Source of the DNA: Cryptomeria japonica
Taxonomy: Eukaryota; Streptophyta; Pinopsida; Cupressales; Cupressaceae
Reading direction: 5' to 3'
DNA length: 64,000 nt
Assembly (NCBI RefSeq): GCF_030272615.1
Contig: NC_081413.1
Coordinates: 165,933,080 to 165,997,079, forward strand
Part shown: piece after piece, positions 23,994 to 34,288 of the stretch
Layout of the letters: every line of letters begins with the position of its first letter
Position numbering within the stretch: the first letter of the stretch is position 1
Notes under the pieces: generated by a model
What the model saw: only the letters and a program-made list of their open reading frames with translations
What the model was told of the DNA's origin: nothing
Database searches by the model: none
Position numbers and translations under genes: made by a program

Positions 23994-24532
23994 AAAGAAA
24001 AACTGGTGTGAAGAAATGCCCCATAAAATATTAATTTAATGAGTGGTATGCCCCCTTGAGAGATGGGCCAAAAAATTTCAAAAAATTGAGCGATCTCTCG
24101 AAAAAGAATAAAAATTGGCAGGGTGCTAGTAGAGAAGAAGTTAGTAGAATGGGTGAAAAATAGAAGAAATCGAGGGTAAAATGGAGAAATGGGAGGCTCG
24201 GGAAGTTTATGGGGACCACGGCGGTGAGCGGGGGGGAAGTTATGGTGACGGCGAAGGGTTTAAATGGGATGAAAGTGGTGAAAACATGATCATTTGTGAC
24301 TGCGACCAATGTGAAACTAGAGCTCTGATAGTGACATTTTGGAGAAGTGAGCAATAGTTAGGATGCCGGTACCTATTACAGAGCACCGATTTGAGTGAGT
24401 CTGTCAGTTCCAGTGGCTAGACGACTATGGACCAACGGTACGCAAATTTGAAATTTGAATTTTTATGCATTTTTGATACGCTTTTTGCTGAGTCCAAGTT
24501 GAGTCGGAGCAATAGCATTGAAACTATGTTTT
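23994..24532. other. gypsy-2 spacer upstream of antisense gene
   Basis: Non-coding. It includes a GC-richer patch (24190-24320) and ATGCCCCCTTGAGAGAT at about 24048, similar to ATGCCCCCTTGGGAGAT at about 6500 in gypsy-1. It could hold a promoter for the plus-strand gene. I see no clear TATA box. Confidence 0.4.
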
Positions 24533-24832
24533 GGCGCTATTGCCCAATTAACTAGTGCTACTGTGCCGCAATGGCGCTATTGTCCTATTGTTTGAGCACT
24601 GTTGAAATGTTTTAGCGCTATTGTATGAATGTTTAGGTGCTATTGATTAATAAGCGCTATTGAGTGCTTAATTGAGCACTATTGTTTTGAATTAGCGCTA
24701 TTGTGAGGTTGTTTTAGCACGTTTGGAGTTTGAGCGCTGTTGGATAGCTGATTGAACGCTTTTGTTAGGGGTTTAGCGCTATTGTTGATAAACTAGCACT
24801 TTTGTTGGTAAAATAGCACTTTTGTTTTAGGA
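24533..24832 (+). repeat. GCGCTATTG motif array, 3' side of gypsy-2
   Basis: Six exact GCGCTATTG copies and about seven variants (GCACTATTG, GCGCTGTTG, GCACTTTTG) spaced irregularly by 15-45 bp. The reverse-complement array (CAATAGCGC) lies at 39473-39709 near the 5' LTR. Short spacing and variable spacers distinguish it from a simple satellite. Confidence 0.75.
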
Positions 24833-25126
24833 TAAATAGATGCCCCAGTTTGTATGAATAAAATCTCCTGATGCCAATGATGGATGGATGGCGATGTGAA
24901 GTGGGAATTGTTTTGAACCATAGCAGCCTGATGAGACTTAGGTCATTTCTAGGATAAATGTCTGTTGAAGTCTAGGTTGCCATGATTTCTTACTTGTTGA
25001 GACTAGAAGATACTTGATCAAAGTATCTGTTGATAGTCTAGGTTTAATACTTAAGAAAGTTTGAAACAAAACAACTGATGATGATTGATGGATGCCCATG
25101 TGCAGGAGGATCTAGGTGTGTTGTAG

Positions 25127-27022
25127 TTACGCAAGAGACATCCGACGACACAGGGGTTGCAGGATCAATTGACAGAGGTGGAGATCGATTGTATTGCCAC
25201 GACTGGATTATACAAGGTGATGCACATGCCTGTGATTCAGATGAATCATAGATTGATTATGGCATTAGTAGAGTGGTGGCACAGCGAGACGTGCACCTTT
25301 CATCTGGCACAGGGGGAGATGACAGTGATCCTGGAGGATGTGTGGCACATCTTGCGTATTTTGATTCGGGGGGAGCTGGTCACGTATGACAGATCCTCGG
25401 GGACTCTAGCAATTCAAAGGTTCTTCGATGAGGCATTGCGTGGGAGGAGATAGCTGCATTATTCGAGCCTCTACCAGCAGTTCTATCAGGCATTGTGGGA
25501 GGACTTCTGTGTCCAGACAAGCGATCACATGGTTTGGCCATGGGGTGGGGGCAGGTGATCGAGATGATGATTACTGAGGGGACCCGATTTGCTTGGGGGT
25601 TGTGCGTGCTGGCGTACCTGTATCAGGAGCTTCATGAGGTGGTTTATCGGGGGAGGGGTTCCTTAGCAGTGGGAGTGATGCTACTTCATATTTGGGCCTG
25701 GGAGCATCTACCAGTGACCTGACCAGTGAGTCTTATGTTACACGTAGTGGACCAGCCGTATATGTTTATGTATAGCGGTATGATGAGTTAGCCCCACCTG
25801 GGGAAGTTAGAGTGGTGGTGGCAGGCATTAGATGATCTGGATGCAGTCATATGGCGACCATACCTAGAGTGCGAGCCCTGAGATGATGATGTAGAGGCAC
25901 TACCCTATGCATTCATGACCCGATTCCTCATTGGGAGGACCTCGTACCATGTAGAGAGACAAGTGTCGGGGAGAGTGATGAGGCAATTTGGACGGCAACA
26001 GGGACTGCCTAGCGGATCAGGGGAGTATGCTCGGGTGATTCGGGAGAGATATGCATGGGGGCCAGTGCTACCGTATGACCAGGCACTGGTGGAGTTTCGG
26101 ACGCTGCAGGCAAGACCTTAGGACATACGACTGAGGGTCGTGGATGTAGGGGTATCAGATGAGTATACGCAATACCGGGTGGCACATCCGATTCTACGGA
26201 TATCTGATCCAGCAGAGCTAATGCCCGATTTTGAGGATGAGAGGGGATGGAGATGGAGGAGGGCAGGAGGTCGAGGATCAAGGGTAGGTGGAGGAGGAGG
26301 TGGTGGAGGAGGTGGTGGGTTGGAGATGCGGATTCAACAAAGAGGGAGAGGTGGACTGCCACTTTGGATATCATAGGGACCGCTGATACAGGGAGGAGTT
26401 GGACTGGGTGGTAGAGGTATGGAGAGGGAGATCCTGATGGACAGAGGGGAGAGAGCTACTGGAGAGGGTGGTACAGGTGAGGCTGCTATGGATACTGGGG
26501 AGGGAGCCACTAGAGATTTAGGGATCATATGATAGCACATTTGCAGACCTGGGTAGAGGATTTGGAGGCGGAGGTGGCGGCTAGGGATGTGCAACTATTT
26601 GCATGGGAGTTAGAGCTGGCTGTAGTGCTGTAGGAGAGGGATAGTGTGGTGGAGAGATTAGAAGAGCTGTAGGAGAGAGTCTGGGTTAGAGTAGGAGCAC
26701 AGGGGCCTACAGGGGAGGTGATGAGGGAGATGTGGCAAGCATAGGCTTAGATAGACTACTGGCGGGGTTTATATGAGCAGGTGGTGCCAGCTAGTCAATG
26801 ATCACTTAGCTATTCACAGATGTAGCAGGCCAGATCAGAGTGATCACAGAGGGTGCAGAGCGGTGGGGGTGTGATGGGTCCTCTACGAAGGGAGAGATCA
26901 GGGGATGCAGGAGTGAGTGGGGGTTTGATGGGGCCTCCACAGAGATATAGATCGGATGGTGCGGGGACTAGTGGGGGAGCAGGTGGTGATGGTGGTACAA
27001 CATCTAGCCAGAGTGGCATCTA
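25127..27022 (+). pseudogene. Antisense plant mobile domain gene inside gypsy-2
   Basis: Runs opposite to gag-pol between pol and the 3' LTR. Frame 2 from 25127 reads IDCIATTGLYKV, ALVEWWHSETCTFHL, GEMTVILEDVWHIL, the plant mobile domain (aminotransferase-like) start. After one frameshift near 25.46-25.50 kb, frame 1 continues LAYLYQELHEVVYRG, LLHIWAWEHLPVT, AVIWRPYLECEP, YHVERQVSGRVMRQFGRQQGLP. A Gly-rich tract (26280-26320), an acidic Leu-rich, probably coiled-coil stretch in another frame (26535-26700) and a Gly/Ser-rich tail follow, ending near 27022. Stops include TGA 25720-25722, TAG at about 25789 and TGA 25879-25881. A TGCAGG upstream at 25102 could be a splice acceptor. The family is known from host proteins and transposons. 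Its role here is unknown. Confidence 0.85.
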
Positions 27023-28318
27023 GGAGAGCATTTTTGCATATATGTATTGTATCATTGTTTATTTTTGGATTGTATCTTGGATGGCTCTTGGTAGCCGATT
27101 TTGTAGACTTCATTGTACTTTGATATATGAGATGATATATATGAGGAGATCCCCTATTTTGATGATATGTATTTGATATGTATGGATGTTTATGTAGGAT
27201 GATGAGTTATTTCTTAGATGGATATGTGTATATGTATGCATTTGATGAGATATTTCTTATATGCATGTTTTTATGATGATTTTATGATCTTGGATACTAA
27301 CATATGAATGCAGGTTTATATATGTATGATTTGTTTGATTTTGATGTAATGATTTATGTACGTAATGCCATGATGATGATGTATGCTTATGATGATTTAG
27401 GAATAGGATTTTGGTGTTTCCTATTTTGATAAAATGATGAGATAATTTATGCGATGATGTTAATGCAATGTTTGAATTAATGATGTTATGTATGGATATG
27501 TATCTAGATGTTTTTAAATGAATGTAATATGGATAAACAAAATGTAAAGTACAAATGTTTATATGATAATGTCTAAATGAATGCATATGTATAATGGATA
27601 TATAAATAACATGAACCAATGTTGTGGAAACAAATGGTTTTATGATTCTAAATACTTAAATATGATTAAGTAAAAATGATAATGTGATGATAATGCAACT
27701 CATGGTTTTTAATAACAACACCTTAATGCAATTAAAAAAGGATAATGAATGCAATGTGAATGAATCCTAAAATGAGCATAATAAGATACTTAATAATGGA
27801 TGAATGAATGCACCTTTTAACTAATGAATAGATAAATGAATGTATGCAATGATAAATGATAAAGGAGAATGAAATGATGATGGATAATTAACACTAAATG
27901 AATGTATAGTAAATGGCTTAATATAATCAAGGACAATTTGATCCCATGAATGAATCCAATTATTTATGATTATGTAATGATACAAATGATTAATGAAGAC
28001 TAATGTCAAAAATGAACTATATGCAATGTTAAGTTAAAAATGACATGAATGTACTTAATACAAAAATGCAACTAAATGTGATGATGATATGATTATGAGG
28101 AATGCAAGGTTTTTGAGACTTTGCATGATGCATTGATGATGTATCAGAGTACTCGGTCGTGATTGTATCCAAGACCAACTTAATGGTCACATTTGCATAT
28201 AAATCCTACATATGAATGAGTGAATGGATGGGTGATATGCAATGAAATGCAATATATAAATAGATGAGATGAAATGACAATCCATAGTGCTCTATTTTCA
28301 TCATTGAGCTTTAAAATG
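27023..28318. other. gypsy-2 AT-rich non-coding stretch
   Basis: Very rich in ATG/ATGA/TGAATG words on the plus strand. No motif-bearing frame, and open frames here are composition artefacts. It separates the antisense gene from the hairpin pair, so it may be the 3' untranslated part of the antisense transcript. Confidence 0.5.
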
Positions 28319-28448
28319 TTGGAAGAGAATACAAGCATCTTGACATAATGATTCAAGATGACCTGAGTATTCCTTACATGTTTTTTATATAGCAAGTTAA
28401 TACAAACGACTTGATATAAGGGTCAAGTTGACCAGAGTATTGCTTGCG
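28319..28448. repeat. Two tandem hairpin units, shared with gypsy-1
   Basis: Unit 1 folds at 28336-28360 (CATCTTGA with TCAAGATG, perfect 8 bp). Unit 2 folds at 28409-28428 (ACTTGA with TCAAGT), enclosed by GCAAG..AATAC (28392-28403) and GTATT..CTTGC (28437-28447). Flanking CATCATTGAG and the GACCTGAG/GACCAGAG ends align with gypsy-1 7120-7271, but the stem bases differ and still pair. Confidence 0.75.
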
Positions 28449-29089
28449 GAATAGACAAGGATTATCTCCGTTCATGCATGACTTGGATCATCCTCCTTGA
28501 TCTTAGGTTGATCATATCCTGAGACAAGTGCATACCATAATAAGAGATAAAAAACTTTATCCAAATTTGGATGAGGAGGAAGCAACCAAAGGAAGGGCAT
28601 TGTATCTACCAACAAATAGTATATACATAAAGAATAAAGAATAGGGATCCTTGGTAATGGTTCATGCTCATATGGTCGAGTTATACGCTGTAGTCAGCAA
28701 GCCGTAATGATCGATGACTGCATTTTGCATAAGATCACATAGCTTGGTGAACTTCCCATGTAGACACCATTAGTTACGTGCCCCAGTACTTCATCGGAAA
28801 TAATGTGCAAATGATACAAAATAATGCTGAAAGATCTTGATACAGATAAATGAATGAATTACTCACAAATCAACCAAGTATTTGATAGCTTAACATAATT
28901 TTCTTGTCAAAGAAAACATCATTTTTTTTCTTTGTTTTGGTAAGGAAGGGTGCATCCTTGTTGAAGACAGTTTGATTGTTGATGTTGATTGCTTTGGTCA
29001 ATTTTTGATAAGTGATCATCATGTGAGGATTTGTTCAATGTTTGCTTGGTATCTGCATGGATGAGTATGTACAAGGAGTTGCCATGTTT

Positions 29090-29350
29090 TTGTGTGATTT
29101 CTGATGTTTTCCGTTGTTTTTTGGATTTTGTGAGACATTTTTGAATGTTTTTGGAGTTTGTATTGTTTTGAATGTTTTTGGATTTTGTGAGACATTTTTG
29201 AATTTTTTGGATTTTGTGAGACATTTTTGAATGTTTTGGATTTTGTAAGACATTTTTGAATGTTTTGGATTTTGTGAGACATTTTTGAATGTTTTAGATT
29301 TTGTGAGACATTTTTGAATGTTTTGGATTTTTTGAGACATTTTTGAATGC
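29090..29350. repeat. 29-bp tandem repeat 3' of gypsy-2 pol
   Basis: About eight imperfect copies of a 29-bp unit with the core GGATTTTGTGAGACATTTTT and GAATGTTTT. Overlapping minus-strand frames through it read repetitive KCLTKSK/NVSQNPK peptides in all three frames, which is expected from a period not divisible by three and is not evidence of a protein. Confidence 0.85.
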
Positions 29351-29580
29351 TTTACCCAATGAATCACTAGTAATGTAGAATCCACTTCTATCAACTAGAT
29401 TTTAAGGGCATTGCCCCCAAGTTTAGACATGACTTATGAAAAAGCGGGATGCAAGACACATGAAGTACTTTCTTTGATTACAGATCAAATAACAAGCCAT
29501 GGTTTAGATGGATGGATGTGTGTATGTATGAATGTGATCACAACGAGCCTGAAAGATAATGGAGCCATAGTCTTTACAAG

Positions 29581-29609
29581 TGGCGCCTGTTTGCCAGGTT
29601 TTCACCATT
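29581..29609. other. Conserved GGCGCCTGTT motif 3' of pol
   Basis: TGGCGCCTGTTTGCCAGG followed by TTTTCACCATT on the plus strand. It corresponds to 7882-7910 in gypsy-1. It loosely resembles the tRNA-Asp-type primer site TGGCGCCGTTGCCGGGGA, but lies far from an LTR and on the opposite strand. Confidence 0.5.
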
Positions 29610-29762
29610 GTACTTACCCAAGGTGCCACCAGAGTGGTTTGTTCACCGTTTGGATGCATGATTTTTCTTTATTCTTTTGACATTTTTGTATTTTCTTCAG
29701 GACATTTTTATCTGGATGTTTTTGGTATTTTCGCCGGTATGTAAGGGAGCTTGATGTACAAC

Positions 29763-31052
29763 TTAGGTATAAAACCATTTGAGGTGCATGTTGTTGATTG
29801 GATCTGCGAGCGGTTCTCCTTCTGATGTAGCCAACTGATATGCCTCAGACCCAAATACAACAGTGACAACATATGGGCCCAGCCAGTTTGATTCAAACTT
29901 GCTCTGATGTTCTTTGTTTGGTTGGACTCGAATATTCTCTAGGAGAATAAGATCACCTACCTCAAATTTACGAGGTCTAACTTGGTGATTGTAGCTTCTG
30001 CTCATGCGCTGCTGATAGGCTTTGAGATGGTTGTATGTAGCTTGTCGCTTCTCATCAAGTAACTCTAAGTCCTGAAGATGTGATACTCTATAGGCTTTGT
30101 CATCAATGAGATTATGCAAGGAAACCCATAATGATGGTATCTCGACCTCAATAGGCAAGATATCTTCTGCACCATAGACCAATGAATAAGGAGTTGCACC
30201 TGTAGGGGTTCGAATACTAGTTCGATATGCCCATAGCATTGGATTTAGTTGAACATGCCAATCACGGTTAGCATCATTGACTATCTTCTTCAGGATTCTT
30301 AATATGTTCTTATTTGATGCTTCAGCCTGACCATTGCCTTGTGGGTAATAGGGAGTGGAAAAGAAGTGTTGGATATGAAATTTTTCACAAAGTTCATGGA
30401 CATCCTAATTTTTGAAAGGAAGACTGTTATCTGTGATGATGGACATGGGTACACCATACCAATAGATGATGTAATTGAGGATGAATGAGGTGTTCTACTT
30501 GCCAGTGACTTGGGTAAGTGGAACAACTTCGATCCACTTTGTGAAATATTCGGTGGCGGTAATAATGAATTTGTGGCCGTTGGATGAAGATGGATGGATT
30601 TTACCCACAAGGTCAAGGCCCCATTGACAAAAAGGCCATGGTGTCATGATTGGTTGCAGTTCCTGTGTTGGTGCATGTATCAGGTCGCCATGAACTTGAC
30701 ATTTCTTGCATTTTCTGACAAAGTAGTAGGAATCTTTTTCCATAGATGGCCAATAGTATCCATTGCGCAGGAGTTTCTTGGCTAGTGACGGACCACTTGA
30801 GTGAGTCCCACAAATTCCTTCATGTACCTCTTCCAAGGCCTTTGTTATCTCATCTTGTTCCAGACATCGAAGGAGAGTACCATCAAGACTACATCGGTAT
30901 AGGGTTTCAGCAATAATGGTATATTGAGCGGTTTGGCGAATGAAAGTTTTATGTTGGTTATTCGATTGGTTGGGAGGAAGGGTGTGATCACGGAGATAGG
31001 TGTAGAATTCACCGTACCATGGGGATTCAGAACCGACAATGTGACATATCAT
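29763..31052 (-). pseudogene. gypsy-2 integrase
   Basis: The zinc head is complete at 30495-31052: H in VHEGICGTH, second H in GTHSSG, then RKCKKCQVH. The catalytic core has Asp in QWGLDLVGKIH, a second Asp in IITDN after a frameshift (about 30.41-30.45 kb), and Glu in GNGQAEASNK (about 30.3 kb). The last segment, 29763-30239, is open (MLWAYRTSIRTPTGATPYSLVYG) and ends with the GPY module NWLGPYVVTVVFGSEAYQL and KWFYT before the stop TAA. All catalytic residues are visible. A stop sits in FKN*DVHEL. C-terminal end agrees with gypsy-1. Confidence 0.92.
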
Positions 31053-31099
31053 TTCAGATTCAGGGATATCATAAGCGGGGATCCAAAGCTATTCTACCA

Positions 31100-31545
31100 A
31101 GAACTCGTAGCATGTTGAATTCTGTGGAAGATCTAGGAGAGATGCAATGGTAGCCATAGTGTCAGCAGCTTGATTTTGATCTCTTAGTATCTGCTCAAAG
31201 GTAATTGTGGTAAATGATGCTTTTAGTTTGTCCACCATTTTCTTATATGGCATGAGTTTATCATCCTTGGTCTGATATTCATCTGTTGCTTGTCGAATGA
31301 CCAGTTGGGAGTCACCATATACTTGTAGTTCTTGTAATTTCCATTATACGGCTAACCTGAGTCCTATGATCAAGGCCTCATACTCTGCTATGTTGTTGGT
31401 GCATGGAAATGTGAGTCTATAAGACTTTGGGATGCTGTGACCTTGAGGTGTGATAAACAGAATGCCTACCCCCAAGCCATGCCTAGTGTATGAACCATCA
31501 AAGTATAGTTTCCATGGTTGTGTTGTTGTGATCATGAATATATCT
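31100..31545 (-). pseudogene. gypsy-2 second RNase H (archaeal-type)
   Basis: Minus strand order: QPWKLYFDGSYTRHGLGVGILF (first Asp), CTNNIAEYEALIIGLRLAV (Glu), GDSQLVIRQ (Asp), then MPYKKMVDKLKASF, FEQILRDQNQAADTMATIASLL (last Asp). All four catalytic acids are present, broken only by a stop near 31.34 kb. It places the element in the dual-RNase-H Tat lineage. It is followed by a spacer leading to integrase. Confidence 0.88.
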
Positions 31546-32520
31546 TCATCTGGAAAATTTGAAATGAGAGGATGATCGCCTATGAGGGGTGCATCGACCA
31601 ACTGATCTGCAATAACTTGTCCTTTGATAGCTTTACGGTCTATGTACTTGATGTCAAATTCACTTAGAATTATCACCCATTTGGCCAAGCAGCCTATCAA
31701 TGTTGCTTTGTTGAGTAAATACTTGAGTGGATCAATCTTTGCAATGAGTTGTACCTTGTGTGTTAATAGATAGTGCCTCAATTTAGTGGCTACTAAGATT
31801 ACTGCTAGTCAAGCTCGCTCAATAGGTGTGTAATTGAGTTCATAGCCCACTAGTGTGCGAGAGATGTAGTAAACAACACACTCGTTTCCTTCTGCATTAT
31901 GCTGTGCCAATAGTACACCCAATGCTGTACTTGTTGCTGAGATATAGAGTAACAAAGGTCTGCTTGGATTTGGTGGTATTAGCAATGGTGTATTCATGAG
32001 ATAGTCTTTGAGCATCTAGAATGCTTGCTGGAATCTGACATCCCATTGAAAGCAGATGTTCTTGTGTAGCAGGTGTGTGAATGGGTGACACTTATCAGCC
32101 AATTGTGCAATGAATCTTTGAATGGATTGAAGTCGCCCTTGTAATGTCCTTAGCTGACTAATATTCTTTGGTGGTGGCATGTCCATGATTGCTTTTACCT
32201 TTGCTGGGTCGACCTCAATACCTTTGCTTGAGACAATGTATCCTAGAAGCTTCCCGGAGGTTACTCCAAAGACACATTTCTTTGGGTTGAGTCAAACATG
32301 GTATTGTTCTAGTCTATCAAAGATTTTATCTAATATGTTGAGATGCCCTTCTTTGGTGAGTGATTTTGCTAGTAAGTCATCAACATAATCTTCCATCATA
32401 GTATGCATCATGTCATGGAAGATGGTGGTCATGGCTCATTGATAGGTCGCTCCTGCATTCTTGAGACCGAAAGGCATTACATTCCAGCAATATGTGCCCC
32501 ATGGACATGTGAAGGTTGTC
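31546..32520 (-). pseudogene. gypsy-2 RT palm end, connection and RNase H
   Basis: In the frame of the downstream domains: TFTCPWGTY, WNVMPFGLKNAGATYQ then TGA (gypsy-1 has Arg), DMMHTMMEDYVDDLLAKS with the catalytic Asp pair near 32.37 kb, and LLGYIVSSKGIEVDPAKVKAI. RNase H pieces follow: 31809-32015 (LLLYISATSTALGVLLAQHN, CVVYYISRTLVGYELNYTPIERA) and the end at 31560-31781 (MRHYLLTHKVQLIAKIDPL, DIKYIDRKAIKGQVIADQLVDAPL). Stops at AF*MLKDYLM and ERA*LAVIL break it. Confidence 0.92.
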
Positions 32521-33030
32521 TTATGTTGATCTTCTGGTGTGATCTTTATCTGATTGTATCCTGAAAAAACCATCCATGAGTAAAAGCATGGCATGTCCCG
32601 CTGTTAGATCCACTATGATGTTGATATTTGGTAGGGGGAAGTCATCCTTAGGACAAGCCTTATTCAGATATCTAAAGTTAGTACAAATACAGATGCCCCC
32701 TTTTGTTTTGCCGACAGGCACAATGTTGGAGATCCATTCTGCATAATCAATTGGTCTAATGAAACAAACATCTAGGAGTTTCTTGAGTTCTGTTTTGACT
32801 AGCACTGCAATTTGAGGATGCATCTTACGAAGCTTTTGCTTGATAGGTTTGGCTCCTTTTGCTACGGTGAGGTGATGCATGACTAAATCAGGATCAAGCC
32901 TAAGCATGTCTGCATATGACCATGCAAAGTTGATCTGATGCTGTTGAAAGAACTCTATAAATTTAGGTTGTTCTTGTGGAGTGAGAAGAGATGCTAGATG
33001 TATGAGATGAGGATTTTTAGGAGTCCCCAC
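32521..33030 (-). pseudogene. gypsy-2 reverse transcriptase, N-terminal part
   Basis: Reads FIEFFQQHQINFAWSYADM, PDLVMHHLTVAKGAKPIKQK, TELKKLLDVCFIRPIDYAEW, NKACPKDDFPLPNINIIVDL and LLLMDGFFR. A frameshift follows at about 32.53-32.57 kb (SDKDHTRRST is out of frame), after which the palm continues in another frame. The overlap with gypsy-1 RT is clear throughout. The insertion of HL.MH at the front belongs to the connection from the linker. Confidence 0.92.
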
Positions 33031-33072
33031 ATTGTATTCTTTGGTTTCATCGATGAGAATTGTTGATCATTC

Positions 33073-34267
33073 CTATTGTGTACTAGCAGGGAGGATGTCA
33101 AACCCTTCATCCTTAGGCGCCTCAGAGAGGTTTTCACCGTTGGATACACTCTTTCTTTTTACTTTTGTTGGATCAAACAGTGCCATAGTGTGGTTTTCAC
33201 TGGAAGATCCATGTTTTATTGTGATATTTTTGCAACTAAAGGGTTTGGCATCCACCCCAATGTACGCTGCATTATTAAGTTCAATGGAAAATCCAGCTTT
33301 GTGATCCCTGCTTGGTAGGTTATCCCTTAATTCCAAAAAGTCAATGATGGCCTCATCGTTTTGGAAGAAGTCAAGACATGGGGGATTTCGGTTGGTTCCA
33401 TTCGATGAGTTTAGGGTGAATAATGGGCATTACTTTATCAATTAGGTTAAGTGTGTTAGATGTATCAGAGAGGGTTAAGACGTTGTGGTGAAGGTCATTA
33501 ATGGTACTCTCCCTATCAGAATTAGGCGTAGGATGAGATGTAGGGTCGGTGGAAGATGTTTCTAGCTCAGGAACCCAAGAGGTCTTTATTTGTGCTTCTC
33601 CGTAAACAGGGATGTCTTTGCGTGGTGGAGGTAGTGATGTGTCTTCCTCATATGAAGTGTTAAGCTGTACAAAATCAAATTCCCACTCATGTGAGTCGGT
33701 CTCTGAGTCACTTTCCAGCATCCGATTACTATACCATACTGGGATGTCCTTTGAGTTAAATACTACAGGTGTGATTGGTTGATGTACCTTTGTAGTGATC
33801 GGCGTTGCAGGAAGGTCAATGGGGATTAAAGAATCCAATATGGGGAATATCGATAGTGTTGACTCAGTTGCTTCTGCTGGTACTGCTGGTGCCATAGATG
33901 CTGCTGCGGGTTCCGATACAGTTGTTGCTGCTAATGGTACTATTGATGTGATGACTGTTGTGGATGGGATTACTGGTTCAATTGGTGGGATGATTGGCAT
34001 TGTAGACAGTGGTGTTAGGATTTTGAGCCTCGGTGGGGCAGTTGTGATGGTGTTTGATGCTACTTTGATAATGAAAGGTGTCCTTCTGGCAGTAGGTTGA
34101 CATAATGGTTTGCTGGGTTTTCCTTTGAATTTGAGTTTAGGAAAGATCTCTTTTTCAAAGCCTAGGCCTATATTACCTTTGGGCTTTAATTCCGATAGTA
34201 GAGGTTCATGTCGTCCTTGTTTGCAATATCCCAAAGCACTCTGACCATCATACCCCATTCTTTGCAT
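33073..34267 (-). pseudogene. gypsy-2 linker with G-patch-like start
   Basis: 33371-34267 opens MGYDGQSALGYCKQGR then KPKGNIGLGFE, which resembles a G-patch (Gly-rich RNA-binding or helicase-cofactor motif). G-patches are known beside proteases of some retroelements. The middle is Pro/Thr/Ile/Ala-rich and probably disordered. The end (MPIIHPKLIEWNQP) aligns with gypsy-1 LPLIHPELINWENE. 33073-33336, in another frame, holds KVKRKSVSNGENL, the shared linker block. One frameshift lies near 33.35 kb. Whether the G-patch works is unknown. Confidence 0.65.
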
Positions 34268-34288
34268 AATGAGGAGACCTTTGCCATA

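Noticed and set aside
24316-24345. GAGCTCTGATAGTGACATTTT as a primer site of another element
   Set aside because: Matches GCTCTGATA but then departs from the CCA end (GTGA), and no LTR edge is seen beside it.
24031-24354. 107-codon minus-strand frame
   Set aside because: No motif. Composition driven by a purine-rich patch on the opposite strand.
29090-29350. Possible CRISPR-like array
   Set aside because: Head-to-tail repeat without unique spacers, within a plant retrotransposon.
28919-29394. Overlapping minus-strand frames with repetitive Lys/Ser/Gln peptides
   Set aside because: Produced by the 29-bp tandem repeat. All three frames give similar peptides because 29 is not a multiple of three.
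33795-34100. 101-codon plus-strand open frame
   Set aside because: Lies wholly over the gypsy-2 linker on the other strand, low-complexity (Ala/Gly/Val/Ile), no motif. A shadow frame.
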